Positions 53,177-60,417 of a DNA stretch of 64,000 bases are shown piece by piece; position 1 is the first letter of the stretch, and the number at the start of each line of letters is the position of its first letter. The notes below the pieces were generated by a model. The model had not been told where the DNA came from. It saw only the letters and a list, made by a program, of their open reading frames with translations, and searched no databases. This DNA is from JBKBKC01 sp046294265. GTDB lineage: Bacteria; Pseudomonadota; Alphaproteobacteria; Rhodobacterales; Rhodobacteraceae. The position numbers were made by a program, and so were the translations under genes. The stretch is taken from assembly GCA_046294265.1 (NCBI GenBank), contig JBKBKC010000011.1:87268-151267 (forward strand), given 5' to 3'.

Positions 53177-53748
53177 CGAAGAAAAACAGCGTATGGCTCG
53201 CAGAGATCCGCCGTCAGCTTGATGCTGATCGTCTTCTCTTGGCTCAGTTCATTCATCCGAAGCACCTCGTCTCGGACATTCAGGCACGCCTTGTCGACAC
53301 GTCCCCTGATATACTGATTGCCTAGCCGGCCGGCGTTACGGCCTACGGCAACTTCTGTGGCGGATAGAGGCAATTCGAAGTCGGTTAAGGAAAGGTTCTT
53401 GATGCAAAGGGCATAACGGGACCCGACCGCATTGATACCCGCTGGAGTATCCTCCCAAAGAATACCATCCCTTGAGAACTGGCTTGCTCGTATTTGCTCT
53501 GCAAAGTGTTTGGATTCCATAGGCTGCATGCAAAGCACGATAGGTAGACCCGCAATCGCATGCTCCTCCGCGAAGGGTTGTACCATCGTCATGGGGTGGC
53601 ACGTATTGCCCCCATAGCCCCACAGCGCATAGCCCTCGTCATCAATTTCTTTCTGCTTGCGCTTGATGATGTCTTCCAGCGGCTCATTGGCGTGCGTACC
53701 AACCTTCATGAAGAGGATGCCCGCACCCGGCTTGAGTATCTCGTTCAC
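53173..53748 (-). CDS. Unrecognised protein, paralogue of 50462-51127
   Basis: 191 residues (MNEILKPGAGILFMKVGTHA). The central KRKQKEIDDEGYALWGYGGN and ADLCEPYAVFL blocks match the second copy at 50462-51127. The start overlaps the upstream BpsA-like gene (ATGA), so the two are an operon. The C-terminal part (RVDKACLNVRDEVLRMNELS) is variable. No fold is recognised; the GG/GN pattern could be a ligand loop. Repeating the family on both flanks of the HTH-protease-PIN operon is unusual. Confidence 0.65.
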   Translation of the reverse strand: MNEILKPGAGILFMKVGTHANEPLEDIIKRKQKEIDDEGYALWGYGGNTCHPMTMVQPFAEEHAIAGLPIVLCMQPMESKHFAEQIRASQFSRDGILWEDTPAGINAVGSRYALCIKNLSLTDFELPLSATEVAVGRNAGRLGNQYIRGRVDKACLNVRDEVLRMNELSQEKTISIKLTADLCEPYAVFLR

Positions 53749-54578
53749 GCTTTCTCCTCCAACAGTTCAAGTCTGTATTCCGACTCTTGGGCTTCCCCGT
53801 AGTTTAGCGCCTTCATCTCTCGTACATAGCGCACGCGCGGGGTTTTCGCCCGACCATAGAAGTTCTCGAGGCGCTGCTGGTCGGTCACGGGCCGGCTATC
53901 ACGTTCCGCCGAATTGCGCGGGCGAGAGCGAAAAAGCAGATTGCAGGACTTAAGGTCAGGGGCATCGTCTAAGTGATAGACATGCAATTCGGGCTGCATC
54001 CGTACAACATAGAAGCCGCGCTTGGACGCGTGCTGCTGCACTTCGGCGAGCACTTCCTGCGGCCAGTCAAGTTCGCTGTCGTCCGCGATTACGACGAGCC
54101 CTTCGCCACGATTGCTAATTGCCTCTACACCTCGGTCGACGAAAACGTTGATGCTTTCACCGCTGTTGTACTGTCCCCATGGCGGATTGGTGTAGAAGCA
54201 ATCGAATTCAGGCAAGCCATCTGGGATCGCGTCCAAGACATTGTAGAGGTGCGCGTCGAGGCTTTCGATGCGCTCCTTGTCCGCAAACCTTTTGATCGCG
54301 TTGACGATCCTCTCATCGAAATCGAGGACGATAGTTTTTGATGGCCCATAGGACAGAACGCCGCGGCTGTGCATGTATGCAACACACACGCTTATCGCAT
54401 CACCGTCCCCAATGAAAACAAGCCTTTTCCCATCCGCCCACCTAGCGACAAACTCGCTTTGCATGACCATGTCACCAGCCTTCATGTAGATTTGGTCGAA
54501 CTGCCGGATCGGCCGCGGCCGGTTCCGGACGACATCGGACACCGCATTGAGGGCGCGCTTCAGGTCGATTTCGGGCAT
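53745..54578 (-). CDS. BpsA-like (bis-aminopropyl spermidine synthase family) transferase
   Basis: 277 residues from the ATG at 54578 (MPEIDLKRALNAVSDVVRNR). A Rossmann fold is indicated by KRLVFIGDGDAISVCVAYMH near residue 50, VLDFDERIVNAIKRFADKER and FYTNPPWGQYNSGESINVFV near residue 130 (NPPW). The FYTNPPWG segment and later GLVVIADDSELDWPQ match the C-terminal domain of branched-polyamine synthases. It might use decarboxylated SAM or SAM on an unknown acceptor. It is paired with the 53173-53748 protein by ATGA overlap. The AT content is higher than in the neighbouring phage genes. Confidence 0.7.
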   Translation of the reverse strand: MPEIDLKRALNAVSDVVRNRPRPIRQFDQIYMKAGDMVMQSEFVARWADGKRLVFIGDGDAISVCVAYMHSRGVLSYGPSKTIVLDFDERIVNAIKRFADKERIESLDAHLYNVLDAIPDGLPEFDCFYTNPPWGQYNSGESINVFVDRGVEAISNRGEGLVVIADDSELDWPQEVLAEVQQHASKRGFYVVRMQPELHVYHLDDAPDLKSCNLLFRSRPRNSAERDSRPVTDQQRLENFYGRAKTPRVRYVREMKALNYGEAQESEYRLELLEEKA

Positions 54579-54751
54579 TGGTGACTCGCTTAAACAACTG
54601 TAGTTGTGAAGGTGCGGACCATGATGCACGAGGACTAGCCTTGGGCAAGTGATCAGCAGCCACAGTAGGCGCAAAGAGTGCCAAAGGCTTCGTGCGTGCC
54701 GGGGGGACTGTGTAGTTTTCCTGTTGCGGATGCGCTACGGCAGCGCACGGT

Positions 54752-55043
54752 CCCAACCTCCGCCGGAGTCCCAACCCTGCCCCAACCTCTGGGGAGGGTT
54801 GGGGACACGAAAAGCCGGTCATAAACATTGGTGTACCCAACCACACCTCGTGGACCCAACCTTTTGCTACACATTCATCTAGAACAACGAAAAACGTCGT
54901 GACCATGCTCTCCTCTATGAAAGGAGCAGAAGTCCGTTGGGGACACCGAGGTTGGGAACGCATTCGGTCAATTAATTGGCCTGTATAGATAAAAGGCTGT
55001 CCCAACCCCCTCGAGGGCTGGAGCCGCGTGTTCGGAGGTTGGA
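54752..55043. repeat. CCCAACC heptamer array (iteron-like)
   Basis: CCCAACC occurs on either strand at 54752, 54770, 54781, 54797 (reverse), 54836, 54855, 54950 (reverse) and 55001, with near-copies at 54936 and 55037 (reverse). Eight exact copies in about 260 bp of non-coding DNA is far above chance by simple base expectation. It lies between divergent genes, the BpsA-like gene and the RuvC-like gene, in a 596-bp gap (54579-55174) that otherwise shows no gene. Candidates are origin iterons or operators. Confidence 0.65.
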
Positions 55044-55174
55044 CCGTTGCCCTTGGAGCGCCAATCACTGCCCACCGCCGCTTCCTTGGTCGTTTTTTGC
55101 TTCGGCGCAAGTCCGCTGGATGCTAAGTAGTGTGGTGACCAAAGCCGAAGGCCCACAGCTTGTGAGCCTTCACC

Positions 55175-55696
55175 ATGAACCAGACGATCCCTATGCCGGA
55201 CCTGCGCCCCGAACCGGGGCGCGTTACCACTTCCTGCATCCTTGCCCTTGATCTGGGCACCACGACCGGCTGGGCCCTGCGCGGCCACGACGGTCTGATC
55301 ACCAGCGGCACGGCCAGCTTCCGCCCCGGCCGCTTCGATGGCGGCGGTATGCGCTATCTGCGCTTCACAAACTGGCTGGGAGAACTGGACCGTCTGTCAG
55401 GACCAATCGCCGCGATCTGGTTCGAGGAGGTCCGCCGCCATGTCGCGACCGACGCCGCCCATGTCTATGGCGGGCTGATGGCCACGCTGACCGCTTGGGC
55501 TGAATTGCGGGGCGCTCCCTACGAGGGCGTTCCGGTCGGTACGATCAAGCGCCACGCCACCGGCAAGGGCAATGCCGACAAGGACGCGATGATCGCCGCC
55601 GCCCGGTCTCGTGGATTCAGCCCTGCGGACGACAACGAGGCCGACGCCATCGCGCTTCTGCTCTGGGCCATCGAAACGAATGGGGGTGTCGCATGA
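55175..55696 (+). CDS. RuvC-like Holliday junction resolvase (phage)
   Basis: 173 residues. The RNase H-like fold has Asp26 in CILALDLGTTTGWALRG, Glu84/Glu85 in IWFEEVRRHV and Asp153/Asp157 in ADDNEADAIALLLW, the acidic set of RuvC-type resolvases. It follows the heptamer array and overlaps the next gene by 4 bp. It probably resolves junctions during phage replication or packaging. Confidence 0.85.
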   Translation: MNQTIPMPDLRPEPGRVTTSCILALDLGTTTGWALRGHDGLITSGTASFRPGRFDGGGMRYLRFTNWLGELDRLSGPIAAIWFEEVRRHVATDAAHVYGGLMATLTAWAELRGAPYEGVPVGTIKRHATGKGNADKDAMIAAARSRGFSPADDNEADAIALLLWAIETNGGVA

Positions 55697-55893
55697 GGTG
55701 GCATCCCCACGGCTACGGCGGTCAGCGTCGCGACCCCGATCAGGTCAAGCGCGACGGCTGGCACGAACAGGGCGTGCTGGCGGTGTCGGCCGACGATCAG
55801 CGTCTGACATGGCCGGAGCGCGAACTGGTCCGCCAACTTGGCGAGAAGCTTTACGGGCGACGACTGATGGGAAAGGAGGTCCGGCATGGCTGA
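55693..55893 (+). CDS. Small phage hypothetical protein
   Basis: 66 residues, basic (MRWHPHGYGGQRRDPDQVKR). It overlaps the resolvase stop and the next start, so it belongs to the same run. WPERELVRQLGEKLYGRRLM is a possible helix-turn-helix. No function is shown. Confidence 0.6.
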   Translation: MRWHPHGYGGQRRDPDQVKRDGWHEQGVLAVSADDQRLTWPERELVRQLGEKLYGRRLMGKEVRHG

Positions 55894-56263
55894 CCGCATC
55901 TGGACGGCCGACTGTGTGGCCGATCATTTCGAGGAGGCGTTCCGCACGCTGCGCAAGCTGCCACCCGTCAAGGCGCAAGGGTTCTTCAACGCTTGGCCGC
56001 AGATCGTCCGCACCAGTCGCGAGATCGCCGCTATGGAGCCCGAGCCCATGCGGGTCTGGCCATCGGCCGCAGCCATCACCCGGCTGGAGCAGACCTCGGA
56101 CTGGGTGCTCTGGATCGAGGAGGCCGAGCGCAAGCTCGTCTGGTCGCGCGCCGCCCGTGTGCCGTGGAAGCAGATCAGCGGCGAGATGGGCTGCGACCGC
56201 ACCACCGCATGGCGGCGCTGGCAGCTGGCGCTGACCAAGATCGCGGCGAGACTGAATGCGTGA
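55886..56263 (+). CDS. DUF6362 family protein
   Basis: 125 residues. The segments TADCVADHFEEAFRTLRKLP, then AWPQIVRTSREIAAMEPEPM and the C-terminal HTH-like VPWKQISGEMGCDRTTAWRR fit DUF6362. Family members occur in phage early regions and may bind DNA. It overlaps the previous gene by 8 bp. A terminator lies about 80 bp downstream. Confidence 0.75.
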   Translation: MADRIWTADCVADHFEEAFRTLRKLPPVKAQGFFNAWPQIVRTSREIAAMEPEPMRVWPSAAAITRLEQTSDWVLWIEEAERKLVWSRAARVPWKQISGEMGCDRTTAWRRWQLALTKIAARLNA

Positions 56264-56274
56264 GCGACTCCAAT

Positions 56275-56286
56275 GTGTTGCAACAC
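56275..56286. repeat. GTGTTGCAACAC palindrome
   Basis: A perfect 12-bp palindrome, 12 bp after the DUF6362 stop, followed by the similar TGCAACATGTT. It could be an operator, but no second copy near a promoter was found. Confidence 0.4.
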
Positions 56287-56335
56287 TTTTCCCTTCGACA
56301 TCTGCAACATGTTCGTGCTATTCCGAAGGCAAGAT

Positions 56336-56376
56336 GGGGAGAGTGCGCCGAAGGGTTCGCTCTCCCCTTTGCTTTT
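56336..56376 (+). terminator. Intrinsic terminator
   Basis: GGGGAGAG pairs with CTCTCCCC over a 16-base loop, then TTTGCTTTT. It ends the RuvC-to-DUF6362 run; the 330 bases up to 56704 show no gene, only short inverted repeats such as CTGGAC/GTCCAG. Confidence 0.75.
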
Positions 56377-56704
56377 GGGCGGATGCGGCTGGATTTTCGG
56401 TCTGGCTTCGGGGTCCGGGCGGGGGTCCAATCGGCATCGATCCCGCTAACCCACTGATTTCTGGTTCCTTCCTGGCCATATTCGTATGCTGGCGGGCGAA
56501 GCTCGGCACATCGCTAGCGACTGGCCCAGATTTTTGGGAAGCCACCCGGAAGCCAGCGCCGCCGGAACCCGCCTGAAATATTGCAAAATCAAACCCTTGA
56601 AGCTGGACACCCCTAGTGGCCGCTGGACCCCGCGTGGAGTCCAGTCTGGCCCCCGGAGTCCGGAAGCCAGGGGTATCCACCGTGATCCGAGGAATGACCC
56701 CACC

Positions 56705-58078
56705 ATGACGCTGAGCTTTGCCCCGGATCGGATCGAGATGTGGCCGCTGGCCAAGCTCCAGCCCTACGCGAAGAACGCGAAGCTGCACGGAGCCGACCAG
56801 GTCGCGAAGATCGCCGCCAGCATGGCCGAGTTCGGTTGGACAGTGCCCTGCCTTGTCAGCGAGGATGGCGAGTTGATCGCGGGCCATGGGCGGGTGCTGG
56901 CAGCCACGCAGCTGGGTCTGACCGAAGCGCCGGTGATCGTGCTGGGGCATCTGACCGAGGCGCAGCGGCGTGCTTACCGGATCGCGGATAACCGGCTGGC
57001 TGAAAGTCCATGGGACGAGGCGCTGCTGTCGGCAGAAATGAACGACCTGCTGGCCGAGGATTTCGACCTGTCGCTGGTCGGCTTCTCCGACGGCGAGTTG
57101 GACAAGCTGCTGGCCTTCGTGCCGGAGGGGGACGGTCAAGAAGGTGGCGCCGGAGGTTCGGTGCCGCCGGTGACCATCCCCGAACCGCCGCGCAACCCTG
57201 CCTCGCGCACGGGCGATCTATGGATCCTTGGCGACCACCGGTTGCTGTGCGGTGACAGCACTAGCGCCGCCGATGTGCGCCGCCTGATGAATGGCGAACG
57301 GGCGATCCTGTTCGCCACGGACCCACCCTATCTGGTCGACTATGACGGCTCGAACCATCCGACCCGCAACAAGGATTGGTCGGCGTCCTACGGCACGACC
57401 TGGGACGACAGTTCGCAAGGGGCCGAGCTTTATGATGGCTTCATCGCGGCTGCTGTGGCGGAAGCCATCGCCGAGAATGCCGCCTGGTACTGCTGGCACG
57501 CCTCCCGCCGACAGGCGATGCTGGAGGCTTGCTGGGAGAAGGTGGGCGCCTTCGTCCACCAGCAGATCATCTGGGTGAAGGACCGCGGGGTTCTGACCCG
57601 GTCTCACTACCTCTGGAAGCACGAACCCTGCTTCATGGGCTGGCGCCGCCCGAACCGCCCGCCGAAGGTGGCCGAGGAAACGCTGCCGTCGACATGGGCG
57701 CTGCCCAGCTTCGCCAAGGATGACCGGCCCGACCACCCGACGCCGAAACCGCTCGACGCCTTCGGCATCCCGATGCGCCAGCATGTGGCGCGTGGCGGGC
57801 TCTGCTACGAGCCGTTCTGCGGCTCCGGGTCGCAGATCATGGCGGGCGAGGCCAATGGCCGGCGCGTCTTCGCGATGGAGATCAGCCCCGCCTATGTCGA
57901 TGTCGCCGTGGTGCGCTGGCAGGCCGAAACCGGCAAGGAGGCGATCCTCGACGGCGATGGCCGGACCTTCGCGCAAGTGAGAACCGAGCGGCTGGGCAAT
58001 GACGCCGAACCCCCGGCCGATACGCCGGACACGGACGCCGCCCCCGAACCCGCGCGAAAGCGCAAGACCGCCGCGTGA
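56705..58078 (+). CDS. ParB-like domain fused to DNA methyltransferase
   Basis: 457 residues from the ATG at 56705. The N-terminal ParB/Srx-like part (residues 5-95) includes LAKLQPYAKNAKLHGADQVA and DGELIAGHGRVLAATQLGL. An acidic linker precedes an N6/N4-type methyltransferase: ILFATDPPYLVDYDGSNHPT near residue 203 (DPPY) and GLCYEPFCGSGSQIMAGEAN near residue 365 (FxGxG). The order (motif IV before motif I) is the beta class. The gene is common in Rhodobacteraceae phages and protects phage DNA from restriction or marks it; the target is unknown. The stop is 1 bp before the next start. Confidence 0.88.
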   Translation: MTLSFAPDRIEMWPLAKLQPYAKNAKLHGADQVAKIAASMAEFGWTVPCLVSEDGELIAGHGRVLAATQLGLTEAPVIVLGHLTEAQRRAYRIADNRLAESPWDEALLSAEMNDLLAEDFDLSLVGFSDGELDKLLAFVPEGDGQEGGAGGSVPPVTIPEPPRNPASRTGDLWILGDHRLLCGDSTSAADVRRLMNGERAILFATDPPYLVDYDGSNHPTRNKDWSASYGTTWDDSSQGAELYDGFIAAAVAEAIAENAAWYCWHASRRQAMLEACWEKVGAFVHQQIIWVKDRGVLTRSHYLWKHEPCFMGWRRPNRPPKVAEETLPSTWALPSFAKDDRPDHPTPKPLDAFGIPMRQHVARGGLCYEPFCGSGSQIMAGEANGRRVFAMEISPAYVDVAVVRWQAETGKEAILDGDGRTFAQVRTERLGNDAEPPADTPDTDAAPEPARKRKTAA

Positions 58079-58079
58079 C

Positions 58080-59261
58080 ATGCATGACCTGGCTTTACCT
58101 TCCTCCGGACGCCATTCCGGATCGGCAGACGCATGCCTGTTCGGCCTCTCCCTTTGCTCTGGCGCGGGCGGGCTCGACCTCGGGCTCGCCATCGCCATTC
58201 CCGGATATCGTGCTGTGGGCCATGTCGAACGGGAAACCTTCGCCGCAGCCACTCTCGTGGCGCGGATGGAAGACGCGTCCCTGGATCAGGCTGTTGTCTG
58301 GGACGATGTTGGAACCTTCGACGGCCGCCCGTGGCGCGGCGCGGTGGATATCGTCACTGCGGGCTATCCGTGCCAGCCGTTCTCCGTCGCGGGCAAGCGC
58401 CGGGGTGCTGACGACCCGCGCCACCTCTGGCCCCATGTCGTCCGCATCATCGGTGAGGTCGAGCCGCCCTTCGTCTTCCTCGAGAATGTCGCCCATCATC
58501 TCCGCCTCGGTTTCCCCGAAGTCGCCAGCGGACTGGTCGGCATGGGCTACCGCCTTGCGGCAGGCATCTTCACGGCGGCGGAAGTCGGCGCGCCCCACAA
58601 GCGCGAACGGCTGTTCATCCTTGCCATCCGCGAGGATGACGAGTTGGCCGACCCCGCGCGCCTGCTCTGGCGTCCGGTCGAGTGGCGGGAACCGGACAGA
58701 ACTGCTGCGGCTCTGGCCGACGCCCCGCGCCAGCGCCAACGAGAACCGGCAGACGAAGCCGACGCCATCGCAGGAAGCGGGGCAGCACGGGATGAACCTC
58801 GCGACAACGGCCGCGCTCTGGCCGACGCCCCAGATCGACAGCTTTCGCAGCCGGGGTGGCGAGCGGAAGGACGAAAAAGGTCTGGACCGGATGGCGCGGG
58901 ATTGGCCGACGCCGATGGCAAACGACGGCTGCAAGCCGAGCGCGGGCAACCGGCGGACAGCCGATTTGACCCATGCGGCGGGGATGTGGATGACCCCGAC
59001 GGCGCGGGATCACAAGGACGGGGCGACGACATTGGCGAACACGCCGGTGAACGGCCTGCTTGGCCGCCAGGTCCTGGTGACGCCGATGCCTGGGAGCGAT
59101 ACCTCCGATGCGCGCCGGACCTTGAACCCGCTGTTCGTCGAGGCGCTGATGGGCTGGCCCACCGGGTGGACCGGCTTCGGCTCTGTGGCAACGGCGTGGT
59201 CCCCCTGGTTGCGGCGCATGCGCTGCGAACTCTGGCGGCTGAATTGCTGGCCGATGGATGA
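58080..59261 (+). CDS. DNA (cytosine-5)-methyltransferase
   Basis: 393 residues. Motif I LFGLSLCSGAGGLDLGLA near residue 25, the catalytic PCQPFSVAGKRRGA with Cys98, motif VI VFLENVAHH near 135 and motif VIII GAPHKRERLFILA near 171 are complete. The C-terminal 200 residues are unusual: ALADAPRQ, ALADAPDR and LADADGK repeats and an end GNGVVPLVAAHALRTLA, which is the usual Dcm terminus. The same DNA also reads as a WPTP-type protein end in the next frame (see 58636-59274). It follows the ParB-methyltransferase gene by 1 bp. Confidence 0.88.
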   Translation: MHDLALPSSGRHSGSADACLFGLSLCSGAGGLDLGLAIAIPGYRAVGHVERETFAAATLVARMEDASLDQAVVWDDVGTFDGRPWRGAVDIVTAGYPCQPFSVAGKRRGADDPRHLWPHVVRIIGEVEPPFVFLENVAHHLRLGFPEVASGLVGMGYRLAAGIFTAAEVGAPHKRERLFILAIREDDELADPARLLWRPVEWREPDRTAAALADAPRQRQREPADEADAIAGSGAARDEPRDNGRALADAPDRQLSQPGWRAEGRKRSGPDGAGLADADGKRRLQAERGQPADSRFDPCGGDVDDPDGAGSQGRGDDIGEHAGERPAWPPGPGDADAWERYLRCAPDLEPAVRRGADGLAHRVDRLRLCGNGVVPLVAAHALRTLAAELLADG

Positions 59262-59274
59262 GGTGACGGCATGA
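58636..59274 (+). CDS. Out-of-frame WPTP-repeat ORF inside the methyltransferase gene
   Basis: A 212-codon frame overlapping the 3' half of the cytosine methyltransferase gene by +1. It contains WPTPR, LWPTPRAS, LWPTPQID, DWPTPMAN and WMTPTARDHKDGA, then GLLGRQVLV and TLNPLFVEALMGWPTGWTG. This looks like the C-terminal end of a phage methyltransferase class that carries WPTP repeats. Its stop overlaps the DUF7220 start (ATGA), as true neighbours do in this region, while the methyltransferase frame stops 10 bp earlier. Whether it is translated, for example by frameshift or an internal ATG at 58636, cannot be seen. Confidence 0.4.
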   Translation: MTSWPTPRACSGVRSSGGNRTELLRLWPTPRASANENRQTKPTPSQEAGQHGMNLATTAALWPTPQIDSFRSRGGERKDEKGLDRMARDWPTPMANDGCKPSAGNRRTADLTHAAGMWMTPTARDHKDGATTLANTPVNGLLGRQVLVTPMPGSDTSDARRTLNPLFVEALMGWPTGWTGFGSVATAWSPWLRRMRCELWRLNCWPMDEVTA

Positions 59275-59625
59275 AGCAGTCGCGCGTCATGTCGCTGGTC
59301 GAGTCCCTAGCCAATGTGATCGTGGGCTACGGCGTCGCCGTCGTCACGCAGATCCTGATCTTCCCGATCTTCGGGCTGCACACGACGCTGGCGCAGAACC
59401 TGAAGATGGGCGCGGTGTTCACCGTGTTATGCGGTGCACCGCATAACCCTGTTTATGCTGTGTAGATGATTATGCGGAGTCGGTGGCGCCTTTGACAGGC
59501 GCCACAGGGGTTATTGGCGGTTGTCACTCCGCATAATCATCTACACAGCATAAACAGGGATCAGCATCATCAGATCCTTCGCCTTGCGGCGGCTGTTCGA
59601 ACGGCTGAGAAAAGGGCAGCTCTGA
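59271..59625 (+). pseudogene. DUF7220 gene disrupted by a 133-bp insertion
   Basis: The 5' part (59271-59426) reads MKQSRVMSLVESLANVIVGY and then AQNLKMGAVFTV, the DUF7220 small membrane protein of phages. The 3' part resumes in a different frame at 59560 with ISIIRSFALRRLFERLRK and stops at 59623. Joining them without the insert gives a 73-residue protein of normal family length. The insert adds 133 bp (a frameshift) and leads to a stop at 59463. The gene is therefore broken. Confidence 0.85.
59427..59559. mobile_element. 133-bp palindromic insertion element
   Basis: The insert starts with a perfect 20-bp palindrome TTATGCGGTGCACCGCATAA (59427-59446). It is followed by a 33-bp left arm (59447-59479) and its perfect inverted partner (59527-59559), extended to 34 by one T/A pair. 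Between them is an inner hairpin GTGGCGCC/GGCGCCAC (59483-59490, 59498-59505). The host gene is cut between GTG and ATC with no visible target duplication. It encodes nothing. TTATGCGG recurs at 59427 and 59469, and its reverse complement at 59439 and 59529. It looks non-autonomous. Confidence 0.8.
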
Positions 59626-59634
59626 TCACACTCA

Positions 59635-60234
59635 TTAATTCTCCGGCCAGACTCGTTTCCCCGGTCCAGCGCCGCCTGGGAACTGATACCCCATGTGGGT
59701 TACGGTATCGATTACTGTGGCCGCGAGTTCGGCAACGTGGCTTTGAACTTGATGGAGGTAAGCAACGTCAATCTGTGTGCCGAAGATCTCTTTTCGCTTG
59801 TTAACGAAGAGAGGTAAGGAGCGTCCTTCGCGGTCTGGCGTCCGCCAAGAGCCGTGACATATCACGTTCCTTATCTCAGACGCTTCCTTGATCGCGGAAA
59901 CGAGTTCGTCAATGTTCTCAGTGGTGCTTTTGGCATTGTCGCGAACCGCCTTGCCATAGGCATCGGCAAGCGGCTTCAATGTGTCAGTCAAGGCTCTTTC
60001 AAGGGTTGGAAGCCATGATGCGTAGGCCTCCTGCGCCTCTGCGGTAGTCTCAAACTGGCGAGTTGCGGAAAATGCGAAGATCGCCTTGCCCAACACCTCC
60101 TCTAGAAAGCCGTAGGTTGCGACAGTTCTACCCAGCTGTTCCCAGAATTCGGGCGAATGGCGGTGGGTGGGCCACTTTGGAGGCAGGCTGTCGCGATCAA
60201 TAATCGCGCGATTGACATCTTCGGCTTCGACCAT
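59635..60234 (-). CDS. Hypothetical protein with HEPN-like Rx4H motif
   Basis: 199 residues. Helical throughout, with GRTVATYGFLEEVLGKAIFA and ENIDELVSAIKEASEIRNVI. Arg122-Asn123-x3-His127 (IRNVICHGSW) matches the Rx4-6H catalytic signature of HEPN ribonucleases. It is transcribed against the surrounding early-gene run from the right edge of the disrupted DUF7220 gene and is AT-richer than its neighbours, which fits an accessory cargo gene. An antiphage or toxin role is inferred from motif and context only. Confidence 0.7.
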   Translation of the reverse strand: MVEAEDVNRAIIDRDSLPPKWPTHRHSPEFWEQLGRTVATYGFLEEVLGKAIFAFSATRQFETTAEAQEAYASWLPTLERALTDTLKPLADAYGKAVRDNAKSTTENIDELVSAIKEASEIRNVICHGSWRTPDREGRSLPLFVNKRKEIFGTQIDVAYLHQVQSHVAELAATVIDTVTHMGYQFPGGAGPGKRVWPEN

Positions 60235-60417
60235 GTTGTTCCACCATTCACAGACTTTTCTGACAATATGTCACGCTGGGTGATGCCCGTCACGAGCCTT
60301 ACTGGTCGCACAGGAATGGCTCAGGACATCCTGCAGGCCGCCGCCCGCGATCTGCTGCCGTGGCAATGAGAAACCGCCGCCCGGTCGGGGCGGCGGCGTA
60401 GCACTTCCGGCGTGGGA

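Noticed and set aside
60268..60369. Short plus-strand frame ending in DILQAAARDLLPWQ
   Set aside because: Could be the 3' remnant of a phage gene cut by the HEPN-like cargo, but 33 residues are too few to support a call.
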